A stretch of 64,000 nt of DNA. Source: UBA7957 sp965222695. Lineage in GTDB: Bacteria; Pseudomonadota; Gammaproteobacteria; Granulosicoccales; Granulosicoccaceae. The stretch's first letter is position 1, and each line of letters opens with the position of its first letter. Where the stretch lies: positions 4,340,001-4,404,000 of the forward strand of contig OZ244967.1 of the NCBI GenBank assembly GCA_965222695.1. Reading direction: 5' to 3'. The notes under the pieces were generated by a model, which saw nothing but the letters and a program-made list of their open reading frames with translations, was not told the origin of the DNA and did no database searches. Positions 34,230 to 41,254 of this stretch are shown here, one piece after another. The translations under genes and the position numbers were made by a program.

Positions 34230-34524
34230 GCATACCTGATCTTTTCACAAACAGTAAACAGTCTTGGAAACCAATAATGTTAATTGAATGGCGTGTGGAT
34301 GCCTTTTCCTTTTGCTGTGAATAGTCTACAAGCAAAGCTTCACCTTTTCGATCTCTAAAGCGGACTGTTGCCGAAAGCTGGACTACGGCTGGTCTGGGCA
34401 AAACCGGCTATTAGTGATTTGTTATTGTGAGTGACTAATTTTTACTCAGCACACACAATAAATTGAAACAGCACAGACCCGCCAGTTACATCTTATTCCC
34501 AACTGAAACTACACACTTTTGTTT
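34230..34524. other. Intergenic region, right edge of the GC-rich block
   Basis: No supported gene. Base composition falls back to the AT-rich island level across this stretch. A 60-bp GC-richer piece near 34350-34410 may be debris from the transfer. Confidence 0.4.
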
Positions 34525-34842
34525 CTATTTCCGATTTCTCCACTCTTCACGCAATTGCTTCCCCCGAGCGGTTTCGTAGTACACAGTTTCTGCAATAATG
34601 TCTTCAATGGGTTCACGTTCCTTCCAGGGCGGCAGTTTGAAGTTCTCGTAGAATGCAATCGTTTCTTCACGTGATTCTGCGAGATCTTCTGCTAAGCGCT
34701 CTGCTAAAACGGCACGGTTATCATCGAAGTAATACATTGCAGCTTTCTGTGCCTGTCGAATACTCATATGGTCCACAGTATATTGTATGAGGCGTTTGCG
34801 AAATTCAAATGAAAACACTTGTTGACGCTTCTTGTTTGTCAT
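34525..34842 (-). CDS. Small unknown protein at the integration end
   Basis: This 105-residue, charged, mostly helical protein opens with a basic stretch (TNKKRQQVFSFEFRKRLIQY) and contains several Tyr- and Glu-rich helices. No family is recognised. It is separated from the excisionase-like gene by a strong hairpin terminator, so it is transcribed from its own promoter at about 34843-34900. Its location in the recombination module suggests a role in maintenance or regulation. Confidence 0.45.
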   Translation of the reverse strand: MTNKKRQQVFSFEFRKRLIQYTVDHMSIRQAQKAAMYYFDDNRAVLAERLAEDLAESREETIAFYENFKLPPWKEREPIEDIIAETVYYETARGKQLREEWRNRK

Positions 34843-34908
34843 AATGATTATGGTAGCAAGGCCTGTGCTGCAGGAATCATAGTAGCTGAGTGTGTGTGGA
34901 AAGTAAAA

Positions 34909-34938
34909 AGGCCGGCCCCTGGGGGCCAGCCTTCTTTT
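34909..34938 (-). terminator. Bidirectional rho-independent terminator
   Basis: An 11-bp GC-rich stem (AGGCCGGCCCC with GGGGCCAGCCT, one mismatch) is flanked by A runs on one side and T runs on the other. It can therefore stop transcription in both directions. It sits at the end of the excisionase-like gene. Confidence 0.75.
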
Positions 34939-35156
34939 TATGTACGCCTCCCGCGATCAAGATAATCCGCAATATCACGGATATCTGCAACACGATACTT
35001 GCCGCACTTGTACGTATGGACCGGACAACGCTCTGCAGAGATTGCATTTAACAGTACACGAGGAGAGCGGTAATGAAGCACTTCCGCAATTTGACGTGTA
35101 TCTAACGTGAGCGATCCATACTTTTCGTACAGTAATTGTGCTGTGTGGCTTAACAT
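34938..35156 (-). CDS. Excisionase-like helix-turn-helix protein
   Basis: This 72-residue protein has the layout of small winged-HTH recombination directionality factors and pyocin-activator-like proteins: LTLDTRQIAEVLHYRS as the HTH, then HTYKCGKYRVADIRDIADYL as wing and closing helix. A GAGG lies 9 bases before the ATG. It sits directly downstream of the recombinase-family gene (185-bp gap) on the same strand, the usual site of an excisionase. It probably directs excision or regulates the recombinase; the assignment rests on size, motif and location. Confidence 0.6.
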   Translation of the reverse strand: MLSHTAQLLYEKYGSLTLDTRQIAEVLHYRSPRVLLNAISAERCPVHTYKCGKYRVADIRDIADYLDRGRRT

Positions 35157-35341
35157 GGCTTATATCCTCTGCCATGAGAGCAGAGACGCACAGACTGTTA
35201 TTGTGTAAACCTAATAAGGCTTAGCACCGATAAAATGATTCTCAGGAATGAAAGAAGCGTGTTCCACGCTTCCGGCATATTCGTTGAGTTATCACATTAT
35301 CTAACAGTATCTGCCAGTATATCTCATTTTACAGGATGGGG

Positions 35342-36283
35342 TTAAGAAGGCGGGGAAGTGGAAGCTTCATGGGCGAAGTTAAAAAGAGGATAAAGGGAAA
35401 TGGTGGTTTCCGAAGGAGAGACGGTGATCCGGTCAATGATGTTTTCGACGAGGATGCGTTTGTATGCCTGCGACAGTCTCTGCCAGTGATCGATGAGATC
35501 TAAAGAGAAAGTTGAAGGAGATTCTGATGCAATGGACGACTGCAGTTGCTTCTTCCTGGTTTCCAGGGACCCAAAGCGTTCTTTGAAAACGGCCTCCGAA
35601 ATGGCATCACTGCTGTGAAGAGAGAAAAGCTTTTCTATGTCGCGTTCTACCCGAGCTAACATCCGTTCAGGACTCACCTCATTATCAACCAGGGATGTGC
35701 GTGAAAGGTCTTTTAGAGTACTAGCATCCGGAAGTGAGAATTTTTCCAACTGCAATTCAACAATGGCCAAAACATCGTTTCTGCTGATCTGCGCCTGGCA
35801 AGAAGGACATGTGTAGTCCGATGATTTTGACGGCAGTTCCATGAGGTTGCCGCAGTCACACACAACTTTTCCGATAAAGAGATCCTGTGACGGCGGACGG
35901 GTCTGTTTGCCGGATTGCTCTTTGAGAATTGCATGCACATGATTCCAGATGTTATTGCTCACAATCGGCGGAATGCGTTTTTCAATAATCTTGTTTAGAG
36001 GTTTTCCCGTCTCATCCGCCTCAGTTACGCCAATACGCTGCACACCTCTGGAAACGGGGTTTTCCAACAGGCGTTTGATGGTAGGTGCTCCGAATGTATT
36101 TCCGGCTCTTGTTCTTAGTCCCCGTTCATTAACTAGCCTGGCAACGGTTCCTTTTCGCTGATGCACCAAAAAGAGATCAAAGATGAGGGCGTAGGCAGAG
36201 GCTTCTTCCGGCTCATGGACGAGTTCGCCCTTAAGCCATTTAAAGCCAAACGGCGCTTGGCCGCCTGGGTTTTTAGGACTCAT
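35342..36283 (-). CDS. Serine-recombinase-family protein lacking the catalytic (resolvase) domain
   Basis: This 313-residue protein starts directly with the 'Recombinase' domain of large serine integrases: GGQAPFGFKW, then ARLVNERGLRTRAGNTF, APTIKRLLENPVSRG. A zinc ribbon follows (CDCGNLMEL...YTCPSCQ, about residues 139-164), then a long coiled coil and a C-terminal segment. In complete enzymes a resolvase domain of about 140 residues with the nucleophilic Ser precedes this. Here the frame upstream of the ATG hits a TGA within about 25 bp, so no catalytic domain can be attached. It may need a partner in trans, or act as a DNA-binding directionality or control factor. The gene lies 100 bp from the 3' end of tRNA-Pro. 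Confidence 0.75.
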   Translation of the reverse strand: MSPKNPGGQAPFGFKWLKGELVHEPEEASAYALIFDLFLVHQRKGTVARLVNERGLRTRAGNTFGAPTIKRLLENPVSRGVQRIGVTEADETGKPLNKIIEKRIPPIVSNNIWNHVHAILKEQSGKQTRPPSQDLFIGKVVCDCGNLMELPSKSSDYTCPSCQAQISRNDVLAIVELQLEKFSLPDASTLKDLSRTSLVDNEVSPERMLARVERDIEKLFSLHSSDAISEAVFKERFGSLETRKKQLQSSIASESPSTFSLDLIDHWQRLSQAYKRILVENIIDRITVSPSETTISLYPLFNFAHEASTSPPS

Positions 36284-36382
36284 GAATGCTGGCGGAACGC
36301 AATCTCATTGGACGGTATGTGGACGGTGTGTATTTTATCAAAATGTGATTTTCTAAAATGTGCAATAAAATCAATATTTTAA

Positions 36383-36459
36383 TGGTCGGGGTGAGAGGAT
36401 TTGAACCTCCGGCCCCTGCCTCCCGAAGACAGTGCTCTACCAGGCTGAGCTACACCCCG
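36383..36459 (-). tRNA. tRNA-Pro (anticodon CGG)
   Basis: The minus strand folds as a complete cloverleaf: acceptor stem CGGGGTG/CACCCCG, D-arm, anticodon stem CTGTC/GGCAG with loop TTCGGGA (anticodon CGG), T-arm GGAGG-TTCAAAT-CCTCT and an encoded CCA (TGG at 36383-36385 on the plus strand). It lies on the same strand as and just downstream of hemH. Its 3' end faces the island, the usual layout for a tRNA used as an integration site. Confidence 0.97.
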
Positions 36460-36516
36460 TTTGCTTACAGAATACGAGTTTTTCTGTAAAGGGAGCCAAT
36501 TCTAGGGCAAGTGCGG

Positions 36517-37563
36517 TTATAAGGCAATTGCTGGTGAATGGGCCTGATGGCTCCAGCCATCAAGGTGTTTTAGTGCGAGTTTGGCCAGGCATTCCATATG
36601 ATCCTGGCGGTCATTCAAAGCCGGGATATATTGATATCGTTCTCCACCTGCATTGAGAAAATTTTCGCGGTTTTCTATGTCGAGTTCTTCCAGTGTTTCA
36701 AGGCAGTCGGCTGAGAAAGCGGGGCTGATGATATCGATGCTTTTGATTCGTTTTGAAGGGAGTGCCGATAAATACTCGTCGCAATAGGGTTTAAGCCATT
36801 CTTCTCTGCCCACTCTGGATTGAAAAACCATGGCGATATCTTTTTCCGAAAGATCCAGAGTCTCGGCGAGCAGTGCGGTTGTTTTTTCACAATGAGAAAG
36901 GTACGGGTCACCTTTTTCGACGTAGGATTGTGGTATTCCGTGAAAGGAAAGGATCAGTTTTTCTCCTCTGCCGTACTGTTCCCAGCTTTGCCGTACCGAA
37001 GCGGCGAGCGTCTGTATATAGCACGGGAAATCATAATAGTGGTTGATAAACCGGACTTCGGGAATCCATCGTCTGCGCTGAAGTTGTCGGCTCACCTCAT
37101 CGAAGATAGATGCTGTGGTTGAAGCGCAGTATTGCGGGTACATAGGTAAAATCAGGAGTTTGCTGATAGCTTGCTCCTGGAGGCGTGTAATAGCATCGCC
37201 GATGGACGGGGTTCCGTATCGCATGGCAAGTTGCACCAGGATTTCGCTACCCTGGACTTGATTCATCAAACGTTGCAGTTGGTCTGTCTGTCGCCGGGAA
37301 ATAACCAATATGGGAGAGCCGGCTTCTGTCCAGATCTTACGGTAGGCTTTTGCGCTTTTGCTTGGCCTTATTCGCAATACGATGAGGTTGAGAATCAGCC
37401 ACCATAACCAGCGTGGTTTCTCGACGACGCGGGGGTCTGCCAGGAACTCTCTCAGATATCGGCGCACGGAATCAGGGTCCGGAGAATCAGGTGTACCGAG
37501 ATTGATCATCAGGACACCGATTTTGTGATCCAATTGCTGAACTTGTGTCTTCGTGTACTTCAT
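36517..37563 (-). CDS. hemH: Ferrochelatase
   Basis: This 348-residue enzyme inserts Fe2+ into protoporphyrin IX, the last step of protoheme synthesis. The N-terminal INLGTPDSPDPDSVRRYLRE and the signature LSFHGIPQSYVEKGDPY, with its metal-binding His, are both present. So is the downstream 'FQSRVGREEWLKPY' segment and the acidic Glu in SADCLETLEE typical of the second metal ligand. Length is normal for bacterial HemH. It is monocistronic or followed by the tRNA-Pro, and diverges from the chemotaxis cluster. Confidence 0.96.
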   Translation of the reverse strand: MKYTKTQVQQLDHKIGVLMINLGTPDSPDPDSVRRYLREFLADPRVVEKPRWLWWLILNLIVLRIRPSKSAKAYRKIWTEAGSPILVISRRQTDQLQRLMNQVQGSEILVQLAMRYGTPSIGDAITRLQEQAISKLLILPMYPQYCASTTASIFDEVSRQLQRRRWIPEVRFINHYYDFPCYIQTLAASVRQSWEQYGRGEKLILSFHGIPQSYVEKGDPYLSHCEKTTALLAETLDLSEKDIAMVFQSRVGREEWLKPYCDEYLSALPSKRIKSIDIISPAFSADCLETLEELDIENRENFLNAGGERYQYIPALNDRQDHMECLAKLALKHLDGWSHQAHSPAIAL

Positions 37564-37928
37564 GCAGTTTCTGATGTCGGCCCAATGGATTGAAGCGCGC
37601 GTACTATAACCTAAAACTCCTCTGAACCCTATCGGAAAGGGGATGCACGGTATTTTTATGCATGGCCGGTTTTGAAAAGTATAGTTTTGTGAGGCAGTCT
37701 AATGTTTCCATGCAAACGTCCGATAGCCCTACATAGTATCTGATACCCCAAAAACTCATCAATTGTTATGGTACTTGGATATTCGGTGAACACTCGATCC
37801 ATAATCCGGGCATTGGGGTTTTCGTGTCTGTATGAGCAAGGTCAACAGGCAATGATGCGTATATTTCTAGGCAGTGAGTCATTGGAGCGACAAATTGCCG
37901 AAAACGGATTTTACACAGGGAGAGTAGT
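37564..37928 (+). other. Divergent regulatory gap hemH / chemotaxis
   Basis: There are 365 bp between divergent genes with no supported gene. It includes the sigma-28-like promoter at 37700-37726 and, presumably, the hemH promoter on the other strand. About 200 bp of untranslated leader separate the predicted chemotaxis promoter from the first start codon. Confidence 0.5.
37700..37726 (+). promoter_or_regulatory. Sigma-28 (FliA)-type promoter of the chemotaxis operon
   Basis: TAATGTTT at 37700-37707, an exact 11-bp spacer, then TCCGATAG at 37719-37726. The consensus is TAAAGTTT-N11-GCCGATAA, so this has one mismatch in the -35 box and two in the -10 box with ideal spacing. Sigma-28 normally drives late flagellar and chemotaxis genes, matching the operon that follows. 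It lies about 200 bp upstream of the first start. Confidence 0.6.
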
Positions 37929-38297
37929 GTGGCAGAGAGCATCTTGGCAGTGGACGATTCACCGTCCATGCAAAAAATGGTTTCCTATACGCTGAAAAGT
38001 GCCGGATATGAGGTGCTGGTAGCTAGTGATGGTGTTCAGGCATTGGAAATCGCAAAGAACTCACCGGAGGTCAGTCTGGTTCTGACCGATGTCAATATGC
38101 CGAATATGGACGGTATCACGCTTATCAGGCGTCTCAGGGAACTGACTGAATTCAAATTCAAACCCATTCTTATCCTGACAACCGAATCCAGCGACGAGAA
38201 AAAAATGCAGGGTAAACAGGCGGGTGCTACTGGTTGGATTGTTAAGCCGTTCGATCCTGAGAAGTTGTTGAATACACTTCGCCGGGTAATGGACTAG
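37929..38297 (+). CDS. cheY: CheY-type single-domain response regulator
   Basis: This is a 122-residue receiver domain with the acidic pocket D9-D10, phosphoacceptor D54 (VLTDVNMPNMDG), a conserved Thr (T84/T85) and Lys106 (IVKPF). It starts at a GTG with AGGGAG upstream. It is the first gene of the operon, directly before cheA, and is the likely CheA-phosphorylated output to the flagellar switch. Which of the two CheY proteins binds FliM is not shown by sequence. Confidence 0.93.
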   Translation: MAESILAVDDSPSMQKMVSYTLKSAGYEVLVASDGVQALEIAKNSPEVSLVLTDVNMPNMDGITLIRRLRELTEFKFKPILILTTESSDEKKMQGKQAGATGWIVKPFDPEKLLNTLRRVMD

Positions 38298-38347
38298 CCG
38301 TTTTTCAAAAGTTGCAATAGACGTTTTTTTGTACGGAGACAAAAAAC

Positions 38348-40522
38348 ATGTCAATAGACTTATCGGAATTTCACGATATTTTCTTCGAAGAATGTACCGA
38401 AGGGTTGAGCGTCATGGAGACAGGGCTTCTTACCCTGGAGAATGGTGCGGATGTCGAGGAGATTAATTCCATCTTTCGCGCTGCTCACTCCATCAAAGGT
38501 GGCGGTGCATCATTCGGCTTCTCTGATATTGCCGATTTTACACATATCATGGAAACGCTGCTCGACGAAATGCGTGATGGCCGGCGTGACGTCAGTCGTG
38601 AAATCGTTGACTTGCTGCTGGAGTCGGTCGATGTGCTGAGGGATATGGTCACCGCTGCCAAGAACGATGATGGGAATGACTCGGAACGGGTGTCCAAAGT
38701 CCAGAAAAAGCTAGAATGCGTCCTAGCCGGAGAGGACGAAAATGACAAAGTCACTCCGGATGAAGCCGCCCCCGATGAGTCTGATAAACCGGCTGAGTAC
38801 AAAGCTCCTGAACAGGCTTGCGGTACAGGGTGGAATATATTTTTCAAACCATACCCGGATATGCTTAAAGCCGGCAACGATCCGGCGAGAATTATCCGAG
38901 AACTCGGTGCCATGGGTGAACTCCAGGTTGAGTGTGATACTTCGCAATTGCCATCGCTTAAGGATATGGATCCGCAACAATGTTATTTGTCCTGGACAAT
39001 GAAGCTGCGTTCGGATGTTGCGGAGACGGATATCCGGGAATTGTTTAGTTGGATCGAGGATGAATGTGAATTAAGAATAGAGCCCATTGGTGGCGACGAT
39101 CAAAATCTCTCCTCTCAGTGCTCACCAGAAGATGCCGGCACGACTTCAGACGCAAGCCTTGATACTGCAAGTCAGGAGGATGAAAATAATATAGAAAAGA
39201 GTCTGCAAAAAGCAGCATCCGGCGAAGGTAATGCTAAGGTGGGGACGGCCGAGCCTTCGGAAAAGTCCGCTGAACAAAAGCAAAAGCCAAAATCCGCCGG
39301 TTCAAGCAAAGAGTCCGGATCCATTCGTGTCAGCATAGATAAGGTCGATGCATTGATCAATATGGTCGGGGAACTGGTCATCACGCAGTCCATGTTGAGT
39401 CAAATCGGAAGCAATCTCGAAGAGTGCGTGACTGAAAATATTGAAAAACTGCTCGATGGAATTTCCCAGCTTGAGCGCAACACCCGTGAATTACAGGAAG
39501 GTGTGTTGCAGATTCGTATGCTGCCGATCAGTTTTTCATTCAGTCGCTTCCCGCGACTCGTGCGTGATCTAAGCAAGTCGATGGGCAAAGACGTTGAACT
39601 GAAAATGACAGGTGAGCATACTGAAGTGGATAAAAACGTTTTGGAGAAAATTGCTGATCCACTGGTTCATCTGGTCAGAAACGCATTGGATCACGGCATT
39701 GAAACTCCGGATGTACGCAAATCCAAGGATAAGGCTGAAACCGGTGTGCTTGAGCTTTGTGCCTACCATGAGGGTGGGGATATTATCATCAAGGTCATAG
39801 ACGACGGTGCCGGCCTTGATAGGGACCGCATATTGGCTAAGGCAATAGACAAAGGCCTGGCCAGCGAAAATGATGATTTCAGCGATGAGAGAATCTATAA
39901 CCTGATTTTCATGCCGGGGTTTTCGACGGCAGAACAGATCAGCGATGTATCCGGCCGAGGTGTCGGCATGGATGTGGTACGGCGAAATGTCCGGGACCTT
40001 GGCGGTAACGTCAGTATCGGCAATAATCCCGGCGCTGGAAGCACCGTCACCATACGCTTACCTTTAACTCTGGCTATTCTGGATGGACAGTTGGTTAAGA
40101 TCGGCAATGAAACCTATATAGTTTCACTGGTCTCCATCGTTGAGTCGCTGCAAATGAAACACGAGCACATCAGCAGTATTTCAGGGCAAACGGAACTCTA
40201 CCGTCTGCGCGAAGAGTACATACCGATTATTCGCCTGAAACAATTATTCGGAACAAACCAGGGAACCGATGAATTGCTGGATGGCCTGCTGGTTGTAGTT
40301 GAATCGGAAGGTCAGCGGGTTGGCTTATTTGTGGATGATTTGCTGGGTCAGCAACAAGTGGTGATCAAAAGCCTGGAAACTAATTTTAAGCAGATCCGGG
40401 GAATTTCCGGAGCAACGATACTGGGTGATGGGACGGTCGCCCTGATCATGGACGTGCCGGGCTTGATGCATCGGCATTTTGAAACGTGCGGCGGCGACAA
40501 AAGATACTTGGTGGCGGCATAA
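38348..40522 (+). CDS. cheA: Chemotaxis sensor histidine kinase CheA
   Basis: This 724-residue protein has an N-terminal Hpt domain with phosphoaccepting His47 (IFRAAHSIKGG), then an acidic linker and a domain starting 'WNIFFKPYPDMLKAGNDP', the usual middle region of gammaproteobacterial CheA. A low-complexity linker rich in Ser, Glu and Lys leads to the dimerisation helix (VDALINMVGELVITQSMLSQ). The HATPase domain (LVHLVRNALDHGIE and GRGVGMDVVRRNV) and the C-terminal CheW-like domain follow. All catalytic boxes are intact. It phosphorylates CheY and CheB in response to the receptors. Confidence 0.96.
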   Translation: MSIDLSEFHDIFFEECTEGLSVMETGLLTLENGADVEEINSIFRAAHSIKGGGASFGFSDIADFTHIMETLLDEMRDGRRDVSREIVDLLLESVDVLRDMVTAAKNDDGNDSERVSKVQKKLECVLAGEDENDKVTPDEAAPDESDKPAEYKAPEQACGTGWNIFFKPYPDMLKAGNDPARIIRELGAMGELQVECDTSQLPSLKDMDPQQCYLSWTMKLRSDVAETDIRELFSWIEDECELRIEPIGGDDQNLSSQCSPEDAGTTSDASLDTASQEDENNIEKSLQKAASGEGNAKVGTAEPSEKSAEQKQKPKSAGSSKESGSIRVSIDKVDALINMVGELVITQSMLSQIGSNLEECVTENIEKLLDGISQLERNTRELQEGVLQIRMLPISFSFSRFPRLVRDLSKSMGKDVELKMTGEHTEVDKNVLEKIADPLVHLVRNALDHGIETPDVRKSKDKAETGVLELCAYHEGGDIIIKVIDDGAGLDRDRILAKAIDKGLASENDDFSDERIYNLIFMPGFSTAEQISDVSGRGVGMDVVRRNVRDLGGNVSIGNNPGAGSTVTIRLPLTLAILDGQLVKIGNETYIVSLVSIVESLQMKHEHISSISGQTELYRLREEYIPIIRLKQLFGTNQGTDELLDGLLVVVESEGQRVGLFVDDLLGQQQVVIKSLETNFKQIRGISGATILGDGTVALIMDVPGLMHRHFETCGGDKRYLVAA

Positions 40523-40535
40523 CTGGAGATTTACT

Positions 40536-41057
40536 ATGAGCGCACAGGCAAAGCTGGCTGAAACGACACTGCAGGTGGAAGACGGTACCGATCAATATCT
40601 TACCTTTATTCTCGATGGAGAAGACTACGGCGTAGATATACTCAGGGTGCAGGAAATCAAGGGATGGGAGGGCGCTACTCCCATGCCGAATATGCCTGAC
40701 TTCATATTGGGTATTATCAATCTGCGCGGTACGGTGGTCCCGGTTATAGATTTGCGCAAGTATTTCAAAATGAAAAGCGCAAATTTCAGTCAGACAACGG
40801 TTGTTATAGTGTTGAAAGTCAAGGATGAAGAACTTGCGGAGAGAACTATGGGAGTCGTTGTTGATGCCGTATCTGAAGTCCACAATATCGCACAGACAGA
40901 TCTGAAGCCGGCGCCCGATTTCGGCGGAGTATTGGATATGGAATCGATAAAAGGGTTGGCTACAATTGAAGATCAGATGATTATTATGCTGGATATTGAT
41001 CATTTAATGAATAGCGGCGTTTTGCAGATTTTGGACGATGCTAAAGAGTGTCATTAA
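40536..41057 (+). CDS. cheW: Chemotaxis coupling protein CheW
   Basis: The ATG at 40536 has GGAG at good spacing and gives 173 residues; a longer upstream frame lacks a site. The SH3-like CheW fold is clear (YLTFILDGEDYGVDILRVQE, GIINLRGTVVPVIDLRKYF, GVVVDAVSEV). It bridges CheA to the two chemoreceptors encoded next to it. Confidence 0.95.
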   Translation: MSAQAKLAETTLQVEDGTDQYLTFILDGEDYGVDILRVQEIKGWEGATPMPNMPDFILGIINLRGTVVPVIDLRKYFKMKSANFSQTTVVIVLKVKDEELAERTMGVVVDAVSEVHNIAQTDLKPAPDFGGVLDMESIKGLATIEDQMIIMLDIDHLMNSGVLQILDDAKECH

Positions 41058-41254
41058 TACATGTCGGTCTCTTGTGGATTGGCTGAACGATATTGACCCT
41101 CAAGGGAGAGCTTCGGTGTGAAATTGTAAGCCTCCATCCCGAGCCGGGTGCAATCGCCACAGGAATTAATCCTGTCAGCTGATTTTCGTGACTTGGCCGG
41201 AATATGGGCGGAGAATTCGACTTCACGCCGTTTGAAGCAAGGATGTTTCTATTA

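Noticed and set aside
35342..36460. Idea that excision and circularisation would restore an N-terminal catalytic domain to the recombinase gene
   Set aside because: The frame upstream of the ATG contains a TGA within about 25 bp, well before the tRNA junction, so no in-frame fusion can form.
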